DNA of 64,000 bases from UBA1930 sp943371535 (GTDB taxonomy: Bacteria; Bacteroidota; Bacteroidia; Chitinophagales; Chitinophagaceae): contig CALRVE020000017.1 of assembly GCA_943371535.1 (NCBI GenBank), forward strand, positions 1 through 64,000, written 5' to 3'. The notes under the pieces were generated by a model. It had not been told where the DNA came from. It made no database searches and worked only from the letters and a program-made list of their open reading frames with translations. Shown here one piece after another: positions 16,039-26,046 of the stretch. How positions within the stretch are numbered: position 1 is the first letter of the stretch; every line of letters starts with the position of its first letter. The position numbers and the translations under genes are program-made.

Positions 16039-18375
16039 TTATTTTCCACTTAAAATAAAAATTTTAGTTACCGTTTTTTCTATACCAGTATCATCTTTTA
16101 CGAATACCAAATAAACACCACTAGCCACTTTTTCGCCTTTGTAATTTTTACCATTCCAAACTGCTTGTCCACCCAAAGCCCTTGTTTCAAAAACCAATCT
16201 GCCATTGGGTTCTACAATTTTCACATTGGCATTATTGACCAATCCTTTAATGGCAATGGTACCTGAAAAATTGGGGGGAACGGGATTAGGAAAAACCAAT
16301 ACATTACTATTTGTTTCTCCACCTTCGGTTGCTGTACTTCTAAAGCTACAAATGCCTTTAAATGTAGCAACGAAAACTTCTCCTGTTGTTGGATTAATTG
16401 CCAACTGCTTTACGTCGTTACTCAACAATGGTGAATTATCTTCTGTAAATTGATAAATAATTTTATCGCCATCGGCGTTAACCAGCCACAATCCTTTTTT
16501 TGTGCCTATCCATTTTCTATTGGCTCCATCTACTGCAATACATTGCACTTCTTGATCTTGAAATAAAAATCCGGCAAATGCACCTTGCTGCACAATTGGT
16601 TTTACTGCATCGCAAGGTTGAGTAAAAATTTCTGTAGCACATTGTATTACTGCAACACCTTTATCGGTTCCAATCCAAATAAAACCATTTTTATCTTTTG
16701 CTAAACAATATACATTGTTACTAGGTAAATTTCCCTGCCCCAAACCTGCTCTCAAATATTTCCATTGATCATCATTTAAAGCATCAATGTTATTGCCATA
16801 GTTATAACAAAAAACACCATTGCCTCTAGGGCTTACAGCCCAAACTTGATTGGCATCATCTACTACTAACTGACTAATTGCATTTTCAAAATGTGCAAAT
16901 GGAATAGTAAATGCTTTAAACGTTCCATCGGCTTTTCTTACTTGTAAATTTTGAGGAGCAGCATAATTGGCTAACCACAAATTGTTGTTTGCATCAAAAG
17001 CCAAGCCACTAATTCTATAACTGTTTGCATCGCCAATGGCTGCTTGTAAAGTGGAGTTATTGTTTTTGTAAATGCGGATGTTATTGTCTTTAAAATGTAC
17101 TAAACCGCCACCGTAACTTCCAGCCCAAAGACTTTTGTCTCGTTTATCTGCAGCTAGTGAAATAAAGTCTAAAACCGAATCTAAAATGGGTTTGTTGAAA
17201 TAACCTTCATAGGTCCAGCTGCCATCTTTGTAAATAAAAACTCCATCTCTGTTGTACAAATAATTCCAAGCATCATTTACCGAGCCTGCAGCAGCATATA
17301 AAATATTGTTGTTAAAAACCAGGCTTCCGCTTGCTAAACCTAAGGTTCCGTTTGGAATATATTGCTGAAAAGTATTGGTGTATTTGGATAATCCACCAAA
17401 AAAATCGGCAATCCAAATAACTCCGTTTACACCAATAGCATTTTTTGGAAATGAAATAATACCAGCTTGTGCAATATTTTTTTCTATCGTACCAGCTGTA
17501 TTTAATTGAAGAATTCTACTTGCACCAGACGTAGATCGTTGTGCAACAAAAATTTTATTTTCCGATGATTGAATGTTTTCAATTTGCCAATTGTTTTCGA
17601 AATAGAATAAACTCCAACTAGTTCCATTTAAAATAAACAGCGAATCATTTTTTTGAACAACAATATTGTTATTACAATTCACTGTATTTTGTATGGTGCC
17701 ATTACTTAAACCATTGATGCCACTTATACTTTGCCAGGTAGAAAAGTTGGCTAAATTGTTTGAGTTTAGATTTGCTCTTTTCAATCCTTCATGTGTAGCA
17801 GCAAAATAGAAATTAGCATCTTTAGTTAATGCAAGCGTATTGGTTTGATTACCATTTGAACCAATAATCCAAGTGTCTTTGGTTTCGTATTTAGCTAAGT
17901 CAATTACTACAACTCCCAAGCCTGTACTTAAGTAAGCTATTCCATTATCACAATAAATATGATTAATATTTTTATTACCAACAATGCTACTTCGTTTAAT
18001 ATCGCTTATGTTTTTTACGATTGAATTTTTTACAATATCAATATTGCTGTTATTGTATGCAATAATGAGTTGTTGAGTTTTATTATCCCATGCAATGCAG
18101 TTTATACCAATATCATTTAAGCCAGTTACTTTACTGTAACGTTCTAATTCACCATCGGCATCAATACTAAAAACTGCATATTGAGTAGCACAGTATAATT
18201 TGTTGCCTTGTACAACCTGTATAGCATTTTGATACGGTAAGTGTTCTCTCCAAAAACCAATAGGTGGTTGTGCAATACAATTTTGGATGAATAAAAAAAA
18301 TAGAACAATGATTATGCAGCCGAACGAATGAGTTCTAATTTTTTGTAGAAACAATAGGCTGAAGAATTGCTGCAT
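16039..18375 (-). CDS. PorZ-like two-propeller surface protein with T9SS C-terminal domain
   Basis: The 778-residue protein has a signal sequence (about 18-37), then two beta-propeller regions rich in two-component-regulator-type blades, such as IAWDNKTQQLIIAYNN, LAFDANNNLWLANY and LAKDKNGFIWIGTDKG. It ends in a type IX secretion sorting domain (VFPNPVPPNFSG to KIFILSGK, about 688-778). Length and layout match PorZ, the T9SS surface component that delivers anionic LPS to the sortase. No kinase domain is present despite the blade name. It lies 34 bases downstream of gldD on the same strand, supporting a secretion or gliding role. Confidence 0.75.
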   Translation of the reverse strand: MQQFFSLLFLQKIRTHSFGCIIIVLFFLFIQNCIAQPPIGFWREHLPYQNAIQVVQGNKLYCATQYAVFSIDADGELERYSKVTGLNDIGINCIAWDNKTQQLIIAYNNSNIDIVKNSIVKNISDIKRSSIVGNKNINHIYCDNGIAYLSTGLGVVVIDLAKYETKDTWIIGSNGNQTNTLALTKDANFYFAATHEGLKRANLNSNNLANFSTWQSISGINGLSNGTIQNTVNCNNNIVVQKNDSLFILNGTSWSLFYFENNWQIENIQSSENKIFVAQRSTSGASRILQLNTAGTIEKNIAQAGIISFPKNAIGVNGVIWIADFFGGLSKYTNTFQQYIPNGTLGLASGSLVFNNNILYAAAGSVNDAWNYLYNRDGVFIYKDGSWTYEGYFNKPILDSVLDFISLAADKRDKSLWAGSYGGGLVHFKDNNIRIYKNNNSTLQAAIGDANSYRISGLAFDANNNLWLANYAAPQNLQVRKADGTFKAFTIPFAHFENAISQLVVDDANQVWAVSPRGNGVFCYNYGNNIDALNDDQWKYLRAGLGQGNLPSNNVYCLAKDKNGFIWIGTDKGVAVIQCATEIFTQPCDAVKPIVQQGAFAGFLFQDQEVQCIAVDGANRKWIGTKKGLWLVNADGDKIIYQFTEDNSPLLSNDVKQLAINPTTGEVFVATFKGICSFRSTATEGGETNSNVLVFPNPVPPNFSGTIAIKGLVNNANVKIVEPNGRLVFETRALGGQAVWNGKNYKGEKVASGVYLVFVKDDTGIEKTVTKIFILSGK

Positions 18376-18409
18376 GTATCGAAGTTAAAACATAATACAG
18401 AATATGTTC

Positions 18410-19090
18410 TTATTGCTTGCTATTTAACCCTACTACAGTTGGTGTAGTTTTACTATTACTTGGAGTAGCTTTGTAATTTGGTTTATTGGTCCATTGAAAT
18501 GTATTGATTAAATGTTTTACATCTTCCATTAAAAAATTATTTACAATACTTAAAGAGTCTTCGTTGGGTGTTGCATCAAAGTATAGAGCACCACGTAAAA
18601 AATGTTGATTGGTATCGCTTAAAAAAAACTGATTGGCTGTAGCAACATCTCCTCCTACTTTAAAAAATATTCCATGCACACCATTTGGTGTTACAATAGC
18701 CGAATCATCTATTGAATATGCTTTTTGCGAATGTTTTCCGGTGAGTTTAAATGCATCGTTCACCAAGGCATTAAAATTATTATTGGCAATTACTTTATAA
18801 CTTACATACACTTTACCATTAAACTGTGGGAAGTTGATATTTACCCACCAAGGGTTTTCTGTTTTTTCACCAAAGAATAAACTGTCTTTTACTACTTCGG
18901 CATAAGCAGGATATTCAAATGAATAAGGATAGCCAGGTTCGTTAAATTTTTTATACTCTTTTTTGGGTAAATCAATTTTAAAGTAACCTTTGGGTTTGGG
19001 TGTAAATGGGCTATTGCAAGCATCAAATAAACATATAACACCTACAACTATAAATATATATTGTGCAATTATTGCTACTCTTTTTTTCAT
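18410..19090 (-). CDS. gldD: Gliding-motility lipoprotein GldD
   Basis: GldD is an essential gliding/T9SS-associated lipoprotein of Bacteroidota whose exact role is unsettled. A signal peptide ends in a lipobox with FDAC (about Cys25). The conserved KPKGYFKIDLPKKEYKKF block follows at about 32-49, then YPYSFEYPAYA. The 226-residue length is slightly above usual, with a low-complexity Thr/Ser tail. It starts four bases past the gldE stop, so the pair is translationally close; the order ssb-gldE-gldD is the classical one. Confidence 0.93.
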   Translation of the reverse strand: MKKRVAIIAQYIFIVVGVICLFDACNSPFTPKPKGYFKIDLPKKEYKKFNEPGYPYSFEYPAYAEVVKDSLFFGEKTENPWWVNINFPQFNGKVYVSYKVIANNNFNALVNDAFKLTGKHSQKAYSIDDSAIVTPNGVHGIFFKVGGDVATANQFFLSDTNQHFLRGALYFDATPNEDSLSIVNNFLMEDVKHLINTFQWTNKPNYKATPSNSKTTPTVVGLNSKQ

Positions 19091-19094
19091 TGAA

Positions 19095-20423
19095 TTATTC
19101 TGGTAACTGAGGTTTAATAGTTACTTTAATTTTATTAATTCTATTGCGTTCTACTTCTAAAACGGTAAATTCAAAATCGCCACAAGGCACTACTTGTAAT
19201 GTTGTTGGTATAATGCCTGCAATTTCTAACACCAATCCTGCTAAAGAGTCGCTTTCGCCTCTTACTTCATCAAATGTTTCTAAAGGCAATTGCATAAACT
19301 TGCAAACATCGTTAATCATTACTTTGCCTTCAAAAATGTAATTATAATCATCTAACTTTTTATAACCAGCATCTTCTTCATCAAACTCATCGGTTATTTC
19401 TCCAATTATTTCTTCTAAAATATCTTCTAAGGTTACAATACCACTTGTACCACCAAATTCATCTACTACAATTGCAAAGTGAATTCTTTTGCTTTGAAAT
19501 TCTTTTAATAAGTCTTCAATCATTTTTTGTTCATGCACAAAATATGGTTGACGCATTATAGTGTGCCAATCAAAACTATTTGCATGATCTAAATAGGGTA
19601 CTAAATCTTTAGTATGAATCATACCTACTACTTGATCTAGATCTTCTTTGTATACAGGTAAACGACTGTAATGTAAATCGCCTACTTGTTGTATTAAATT
19701 TTCAAAATTGGTTTCATAATCTATACCATGCACATCTAAACGGGTTTTCATAATTTGCTTCACCGTTGTATTGCCAAATTTTAAAATTCCTTTGAGTATA
19801 TTTTTTTCGTTTTCGTTAGAACCTGTATGGGTAATATCAATTGCATGATACAGCTCATCATGTGTATTTGCACCAACACCTTTATTGGCTAATTTTCTTT
19901 CAATAATATCGCTGTATTTTACTAGCCAACTACTCATTCGTCTAAATAAATAGTCTACTACTTCTACCAATGCACCAACATCTTTTGCAAAACGAATATT
20001 GTTTTGTGTTGCCATTACTTTGGGCATAACCTCTCCAAACAAAACCAATATAGAGGTTACAATAACTACTTTAATTACAAACTCTACCCAATATAAGGTA
20101 GCATTAAAATTGATTAAATTATCAATTAATAAATTACTAATAATAATAATAGCAATATTGGCAAAACTGTTGGCAATTAATAAAGAGCCCAATAAAGTTT
20201 TAGGATTTTCTAATAAATCTACCACACGTTTATAAGCTGGTAGTTGCTTGGTTTTTAGGGTATTAATATCTTTATAGGTGAGAGAAAAAAAAGCAACTTC
20301 GGCACCACTCATCATAAACGAAAAAAGCAATAAACACATTAATATTACCACAAGTATAGTTGTGCCCTGAGCATTAATAATGGCTCCAAATGTAATATTC
20401 AATAATGCCGAATGATAATCCAA
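19095..20423 (-). CDS. gldE: Gliding-motility-associated CNNM/CBS membrane protein GldE
   Basis: GldE has an N-terminal DUF21/CNNM membrane domain (about 12-185, with MSGAEVAFFSL and GEVMPKVMATQ), a CBS-domain pair (about 215-340, VKQIMKTRLDV and IDEFGGTSGIVTLEDILEEIIGEI) and a C-terminal CorC/HlyC domain (about 355-440). CNNM relatives transport Mg2+; in Bacteroidota GldE supports GldD function. There is no ATG ahead of the first helix: TTG at 20423 (MDYHSALLN) is preferred, with TTG at 20456 the alternative. It sits between ssb and gldD. Confidence 0.92.
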   Translation of the reverse strand: MDYHSALLNITFGAIINAQGTTILVVILMCLLLFSFMMSGAEVAFFSLTYKDINTLKTKQLPAYKRVVDLLENPKTLLGSLLIANSFANIAIIIISNLLIDNLINFNATLYWVEFVIKVVIVTSILVLFGEVMPKVMATQNNIRFAKDVGALVEVVDYLFRRMSSWLVKYSDIIERKLANKGVGANTHDELYHAIDITHTGSNENEKNILKGILKFGNTTVKQIMKTRLDVHGIDYETNFENLIQQVGDLHYSRLPVYKEDLDQVVGMIHTKDLVPYLDHANSFDWHTIMRQPYFVHEQKMIEDLLKEFQSKRIHFAIVVDEFGGTSGIVTLEDILEEIIGEITDEFDEEDAGYKKLDDYNYIFEGKVMINDVCKFMQLPLETFDEVRGESDSLAGLVLEIAGIIPTTLQVVPCGDFEFTVLEVERNRINKIKVTIKPQLPE

Positions 20424-20503
20424 AATGTTTTTTTTAAATGAAAAATGATAAAGCAAAAATTGCTTTACATAATTATAGAAACGAATGTACCTAAACTTGT
20501 TTA

Positions 20504-20932
20504 TTAAAAAGGTAATGTTTCTCCAGGTTCGGTTAAAGGAGGCAAATCGTCGTTATTAAAACCTTCACCATTTTCACTACTGATGGGTGCATGTCCATCG
20601 CCTCTTTTTTCAAGCATAATTAAATTATCGCCTACTACTTCTGTAGCAAATTTTTTATTGCCTTCTTTATCTTCCCAACTTCTTGTTCTTAAACGTCCTT
20701 CAATATATACCAAACTACCTCTATGTAAATATTTATGTGCCAATTCTGCTAATCCTCTCCAAAGTACAACAGTATGCCATTCTGTTTGGCTAATGAGCTT
20801 TCCATTTCTGTCTTTGTACGTTTCGGTGGTAGCTAATGGAAATTTTGCTACGCCAATGTTTCCTTCCAAATAATCCATGTGTGGATCTTTGCCTAAGTTG
20901 CCTATTAGCATTACTCTGTTTACGCCTCTCAT
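20504..20932 (-). CDS. ssb: Single-stranded DNA-binding protein
   Basis: SSB coats single-stranded DNA in replication and repair. The OB-fold signatures are present: NRVMLIGNLGKDPHMDY, TEWHTVVLW, LAELAHKYLHRGSLVYIEGRLRTRSW. The short acidic tail ends in LPF, like the partner-binding tip of other SSBs. The 142-residue length is on the short side but normal for Bacteroidota. It stands first in the ssb-gldE-gldD-porZ run; a TTACTTTG word on the minus strand in the 190-base upstream gap is a possible promoter. Confidence 0.95.
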   Translation of the reverse strand: MRGVNRVMLIGNLGKDPHMDYLEGNIGVAKFPLATTETYKDRNGKLISQTEWHTVVLWRGLAELAHKYLHRGSLVYIEGRLRTRSWEDKEGNKKFATEVVGDNLIMLEKRGDGHAPISSENGEGFNNDDLPPLTEPGETLPF

Positions 20933-21123
20933 AAAATTAATTTTTTGTGGCTAATGATTTTTTGCTACGCCTAAAATAATTTTTTTTTATGAAACAAAGT
21001 AAAGAGTTACAAAAAAATATATTGGGTTGTAAAATTTTGTTTAAAAAAGTGCTTTTTTGCTTTAATTGAAGAAGATAAGAAATGAAGAAATCTGTAAAGT
21101 AAAAAAGAAAATCGTGTAATGTA

Positions 21124-22278
21124 CTAAACCAATCTTTTTATTTGGGTATCATTCCATACAACAATGCCTGGTTTTTTGCCTGCTTCAAAACTACCTAAAT
21201 AAGTATCCATTTCTAATGCTTTTGCTCCGTTGAGTGTTGCCCATTGCAAAATTTCGGCTAATGGAATTAAAGGAAAATGTTGCTGAATGGTTTTTACTTC
21301 TTCAATAATACTTAAAGCTGTATTGCTTGCTAAACTATCTGTACCTAATGTAATGTGTACATTGTTTTTTCTAAATAATTCAATATTGGGTAGCGTATTT
21401 TCAATATATAGATTAGCGTTGGGACAAAGGCAGAAATAAGGTATCTGACTATTTGCAGTTGCAGCTTGTTGAACAAACTGTATGTCAACCTCGTTGGTAA
21501 AAGTATTATGTACCAACAATACATTTTTTGCAGTTTTTACATTAGCGAAGTATGATTGTAAACTCGTTTTTCCTGATGGCTGAAAAGAGGTATTATGAAT
21601 GTTCATTGCTTCGTACATGTTAATGAATTGTCCTGTACCGTTTTTAAACAATTCATCTTCTGCCAATGTTTCTTGGTTATGTATGCTAATGGTTTTATTG
21701 GTAAACTCTGTTTGTAATAAGTTCCATAAATTATTTGAAACCGAATATGGAGCATGTGGTACAATTGAAAAAGGAAAATTAAGCGTTGAAAACTGGCTTT
21801 TCATTGCTTGCATTTGCTCAAATCTTTTTTGAGCAATATCGGGTAGCCAACCTGCTACTTCTAAAAAATTAAACCAATGTAATTTGGTGGATTGTTTTTG
21901 TTGAACACTGAAATGGGTATTACAAATATCGCCAACTGCAACAATGCCATTTTCTAACATTTCTTCTTCTGCAAGTTGAATAGCAGTTGTAATGTTTGCT
22001 TCTACTGAATTGCGATGCTGAACAATTTGTAGAATAAAATTGGTAAGACCTGTATGTTGTGGAATGCAATTTTTTAAATGGCTTAGTTCTGTATGGCAAT
22101 GGGTGTTTATTAAACCGGGTAATACAATTCCGTCTAACACTTGAACATCATCTCCAGCATTTTCTACAGATACAATATTTTCTATTGTACCATTCGGTTG
22201 TGCAATCAAAACAAAATCGTTGCCCAACATTTCTGTTCCTGTAAATAATTGATGGGCTCTATATTTTAGATATTGCAT
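21124..22278 (-). CDS. Amidohydrolase-family deaminase-like enzyme
   Basis: A 384-residue cytosolic TIM-barrel metal hydrolase. The metal ligands are visible in order: His60 and His62 in NTHCHTELSHL, then His in VPHAPYS, His in ISIHNQE and Asp in LGTDSLASN. The short composite-domain strands at both ends are typical of chlorohydrolase/deaminase members such as MtaD or guanine deaminase. The CHTELSH motif recalls aminofutalosine deaminase relatives, but no other menaquinone gene is present to support that. It is a single gene flanked by repeat-bearing gaps. Confidence 0.75.
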   Translation of the reverse strand: MQYLKYRAHQLFTGTEMLGNDFVLIAQPNGTIENIVSVENAGDDVQVLDGIVLPGLINTHCHTELSHLKNCIPQHTGLTNFILQIVQHRNSVEANITTAIQLAEEEMLENGIVAVGDICNTHFSVQQKQSTKLHWFNFLEVAGWLPDIAQKRFEQMQAMKSQFSTLNFPFSIVPHAPYSVSNNLWNLLQTEFTNKTISIHNQETLAEDELFKNGTGQFINMYEAMNIHNTSFQPSGKTSLQSYFANVKTAKNVLLVHNTFTNEVDIQFVQQAATANSQIPYFCLCPNANLYIENTLPNIELFRKNNVHITLGTDSLASNTALSIIEEVKTIQQHFPLIPLAEILQWATLNGAKALEMDTYLGSFEAGKKPGIVVWNDTQIKRLV

Positions 22279-22603
22279 TTTAATTGCTTCAATAATTTTT
22301 TACCATTTTAATTTGCTATGGAGGTTCTGAAATACAGAAAAGAGTTTAGTTTGTATTTCTATTAAACCCAACCCAATAAGCATTACAATCTAGAAGTGTA
22401 AATAGTTGCCCCTCCAAGGAGGGGATGAACATCGGTTGCAAATCTGTGAAAATCCGTTCAATCAGCACCATCAGCGTTCCCATCCAAAATTTGCGAAGCA
22501 AATAAATCCGTTTCTATTTTTGGCCACCAAGGCACAGAAACACAAAAAATAAATCAGTAAAAATCTGTCCAATCCGTGTTATCCGTGTTCCTATCAATTC
22601 TTA
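22279..22603. repeat. Intergenic region with hairpin and ATCCGTG-type word repeats
   Basis: No gene is visible. A perfect GC-rich inverted repeat, CCCCTCC/GGAGGGG, sits at 22409-22424 with a two-base loop. From 22440 to 22597 the sequence is a string of related words (AATCTGTG, AATCCGTT, AATCCGTG, ATCCGTGTTCC) and a CACAGAAACACA stretch, similar in style to the repeats at 1-300. It lies between two minus-strand genes and probably contains the end of one transcript and the promoter of the amidohydrolase. Confidence 0.65.
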
Positions 22604-25600
22604 TTAAAAATCTAATCCTAAAGCAAAATAGAAAATAGGTTTTCCTTTAAATATGCCATTCATTTCCCAAGCAAAATCGGCTTTCATAAAATAGCCCAAT
22701 AAAGTACTTCTTGCACCAAAGCCATAACCACCTACAAACGGACCAATACCTCCTGCTTTTAAACGTACACTCACTGGATTGCCTGGTTCTTGATAAATGG
22801 TTGACGGACGTTCAATACCATTGAATTTACCATTCCAAGCAGTACCTAAATCTATAAACTGCGTTAACTGAAAGTTGCGTAAAAATGCGTTGTTAATGGG
22901 GCGATTTAACAAGGTGGCAAATACTGGAAATCTTAATTCACTATTTAATACAAACGCATTATTTCCATTGGCTACATTTTGATTAAAACCTCTCATGTTT
23001 ACTGCTAAACTTTGAAATGCATAGGTTTGATCTTGTGCTGGTTGGTTTGTGTTATTAAATCTAGGGCCAACCCATCCATCTACACCACCTAAAAAGTATA
23101 CAATTTTTTGATCGCCCCAACTAAAATCACCTGCTGCTCTTACAGCCCAAATAAAGTTTCTATAAATTTCGGTGTACTTTCTTGCATCAAATCCAAAATT
23201 AAAATTGAAGTTTTTGCTTACGCCATCGCTCATGGGTAAATTAAAATCCATGTATACTTTATAACGTAAACCTTTCCAAATATTTTGAGCTGGGTTTAAT
23301 GTATTATCGTACACATATTCTAAACGAGATAATACATATTTGGTAACAGTATCTTCAACTCCAAGTGTAAGTAAATCGGCCGATTTTAAAACACCTCTAT
23401 CGCTTCTAAAACCAATGGTTGCACTCATTCTTTTGGTTTCATCAAACGGATAAGAAATATTTCCTTGATATAAATTGGTAAATAATTTATTATCGTAACC
23501 ACCAGCAGGAAAAAAATTGCTTATCGTACTTCTGTAATAAGTTAAGCCCCAATCAACTCTTTTTCTTAAATTTTGAAAAGAAAATAAGGCGTCTTTATCG
23601 GCTAAGTTTTGACCAAATCTTAAGCCGCCAATAAATTTCACATCTTCCATTAAATCGCTAATACCTACTCTAAAACTCCAGTTAATATCGTTACCATTAT
23701 TTAATTGTATGGGACCTTGGCCACCACCATAAATTTGATAACGATTTACCAAAACATTATTGGTTACACCGCTCACTATATAATCTGAGCTAAACTTGAG
23801 TTTATAATTAAATAAACGCATTTTAGATAATGCACTTTCTTTTACTGCTTCTGTTGGTTCATCAACAATAGCAATTGCAGTATCGGGCTGCTCGTCTTCA
23901 AAACCTGTTTGAAACACTTTTTTAGGAGGGTTACTGGTAGTGTCTTTTGCAACAGTGCCCTTGCCTTTATTGTATAAATTGGCTTTACCTTGTTGTTGTT
24001 TATCTTGCAGCCTAAATACTTTCATGTAGTTGGTTAAAGCAGGATTAATGTTTCGTCTGTTCAACGAATTATCATCTACTTTCAACTTGTACAAAAATTT
24101 ATAATCTCCCTCTCTTCTTACTTCACTTACTAAACCATTATTACCGGCAATTCTTGTTTCTAATAATGAACTTTGGTAATTGGTAATAGGAAACGTATAG
24201 GTTGAATCTTTATATACCTGAAAATAACTAATACTATCGGCTTCTTGTTTTCGCCAAGCAGATAATGTACTATCTAACTCATTGGGTGTTGGGTTACGTA
24301 ATAATTCTTCTCCTATGTAATATAAAGTATCTAAGCCATTTCTTTGGGTTGAAAAGAAGCCTGCGTATCTATTACCAATTCCATTTTCATCGGCAACAAA
24401 CGTAAAGTGATTTACATTGTATTGCATTGGATAGGTTGCATTACCATATTTTAAATTACTCAATTGTGTAATTTGTTTTACAGCATTTTTATTCAAAATA
24501 TCTACTAAGAAAACATTGAATCTATGTCTACTAGGTAATACAGTATCGCTACTTGGTGCATCTCCACTTGGGCGGTTGGATGAAAAAATAATTCCTGAAC
24601 GATTGGGGAAACTTACGTACGTTGGATTTAAATCGTCGTAAATATCATTGGTAACTTGTTCTAATTTATTTTCTTCAATTTTATAAATAAAAATATCTGT
24701 ATGTCCGTTTTTAACTGCACTTAAAATAACAGTATTGGCATCTAACATAAATGAGGCATCTACAATTTGATCTACCCCTTCAATCACTTGTTTAAAGCGT
24801 TTGTACTTGGCAACATAATCCCAAACAAACATTTTAATTTTTGCATCTTCGGCATACATTACCAATAATCTAGTACCTTTTCCATCCCAAGCCATAACAG
24901 GATAATTAGGACTTTGATCGCCTTGCATTACTTTAACCCCTTTGGTTAAAAGCTTTCTTACATCGTAATAATTATCGTTTAAAATAACGCTGTAAGTGCC
25001 TTTTTTAAACTCCACCATCGCATAAGCATTGTTCTTTGGGTTTGGATTTACTTGAAAATTGTAGTAATCGTTTTTACTTACATCTTCCGAAATGGTGAGT
25101 TTTCCTTTTGGTGCATTTTTACGTTTACGTATATCTTCAAAATATTTATCTTGTTTATATGTCATAAACTCTTCTAATACCTCTTTAAATTTTTTCTTAC
25201 AAATTTTTAAAGAAGCGTTGTTAAGGTTTTTATAAATACGAGCTAAATACAAAAAGTAAGTAACATTATCTTTCTTATATTTTTCGGCTATATAATTCCA
25301 AAATGCTTGCCCTGCAAGGGTTGGCTTGGCATAAGCAAAATGATAAAAGTTTTTATACTCACTTGTAAGTATTGCACTTTTTAATTCATCGTCTTTTTGG
25401 GTATTCCAATTTTCGGCAGCATAAGCAATATAACCATCGGTTAACCATTTAGGTAAATCTAATAATGCTTGGTTGCTAGCAAATTCGCCAATATCATCTC
25501 CAAACAATAAATTATCAGTTAACACTTTTGCTATGCCTTCTCTAATTTGTAATCTTAGGTGGCTGTGGTTTCCATCAAAAAAAACTACTAGTTTGTTGTT

Positions 25601-25966
25601 TACTAATTTGGTTAATCCACCTGCTTGTTGCCAATCTATTCCTAAACCAATATTGCTTTGTTTATAATCTTCAAAATTGGTATAAATAATAATGTTTGCA
25701 CGGCGTTGTAAAGAATATTCAATAAAAGTTTCTAATTCTGGCAATTCTTCTTCGGCTACTTGTGCAACAAATTTGCCCAACTCATTACCACCTTGGGCTA
25801 TGTAGGTATTGAAGTTTTCGGATTGATAAAATTTCCATTTAAATTTTTTATGTTGAATTCTATTTTTTCCAAACTCAACCGTATTAACTTGTGCTTGTAC
25901 TAAAAAAGGAATTAAAATAATTATACAGAAAAAAAAACGGATATTTTTATTGATGTTCATTTGCAT
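22604..25966 (-). CDS. Large outer-membrane protein: degenerate peptidase-like domain, PD40 propeller, C-terminal beta-barrel
   Basis: About 1120 residues from the ATG at 25966 (or 25960), which begins a good signal peptide ending FLVQAQ; the frame remains open further upstream to 26017. The N-terminal 250 residues resemble a gluzincin, with LPKWLTDGYIAYAAENW as the usual follow-on helix, but REGIAKV stands where HExxH is expected. A middle region carries PD40/TolB-like blades (PTYVSFPNRSGIIFSSNRP). The C-terminal 380 residues form a barrel rich in alternating aromatic strands, including IDLGTAWNGKF and a terminal LDF phenylalanine, as in Omp85-type barrels. Function is unknown; it is not BamA itself, as no POTRA domains are seen. 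Confidence 0.72.
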   Translation of the reverse strand: MQMNINKNIRFFFCIIILIPFLVQAQVNTVEFGKNRIQHKKFKWKFYQSENFNTYIAQGGNELGKFVAQVAEEELPELETFIEYSLQRRANIIIYTNFEDYKQSNIGLGIDWQQAGGLTKLVNNKLVVFFDGNHSHLRLQIREGIAKVLTDNLLFGDDIGEFASNQALLDLPKWLTDGYIAYAAENWNTQKDDELKSAILTSEYKNFYHFAYAKPTLAGQAFWNYIAEKYKKDNVTYFLYLARIYKNLNNASLKICKKKFKEVLEEFMTYKQDKYFEDIRKRKNAPKGKLTISEDVSKNDYYNFQVNPNPKNNAYAMVEFKKGTYSVILNDNYYDVRKLLTKGVKVMQGDQSPNYPVMAWDGKGTRLLVMYAEDAKIKMFVWDYVAKYKRFKQVIEGVDQIVDASFMLDANTVILSAVKNGHTDIFIYKIEENKLEQVTNDIYDDLNPTYVSFPNRSGIIFSSNRPSGDAPSSDTVLPSRHRFNVFLVDILNKNAVKQITQLSNLKYGNATYPMQYNVNHFTFVADENGIGNRYAGFFSTQRNGLDTLYYIGEELLRNPTPNELDSTLSAWRKQEADSISYFQVYKDSTYTFPITNYQSSLLETRIAGNNGLVSEVRREGDYKFLYKLKVDDNSLNRRNINPALTNYMKVFRLQDKQQQGKANLYNKGKGTVAKDTTSNPPKKVFQTGFEDEQPDTAIAIVDEPTEAVKESALSKMRLFNYKLKFSSDYIVSGVTNNVLVNRYQIYGGGQGPIQLNNGNDINWSFRVGISDLMEDVKFIGGLRFGQNLADKDALFSFQNLRKRVDWGLTYYRSTISNFFPAGGYDNKLFTNLYQGNISYPFDETKRMSATIGFRSDRGVLKSADLLTLGVEDTVTKYVLSRLEYVYDNTLNPAQNIWKGLRYKVYMDFNLPMSDGVSKNFNFNFGFDARKYTEIYRNFIWAVRAAGDFSWGDQKIVYFLGGVDGWVGPRFNNTNQPAQDQTYAFQSLAVNMRGFNQNVANGNNAFVLNSELRFPVFATLLNRPINNAFLRNFQLTQFIDLGTAWNGKFNGIERPSTIYQEPGNPVSVRLKAGGIGPFVGGYGFGARSTLLGYFMKADFAWEMNGIFKGKPIFYFALGLDF

Positions 25967-26046
25967 ACAAAAGCTTGAATTTTGAACTTTGTTTTTACAC
26001 TTGCTAAAATTAGGCATTTACATATTATTTACTTAAAAAAACAGTT

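Noticed and set aside
16039..18375. Propeller protein considered as a hybrid two-component sensor
   Set aside because: It has no histidine kinase, receiver or HTH domain and ends in a type IX sorting domain.
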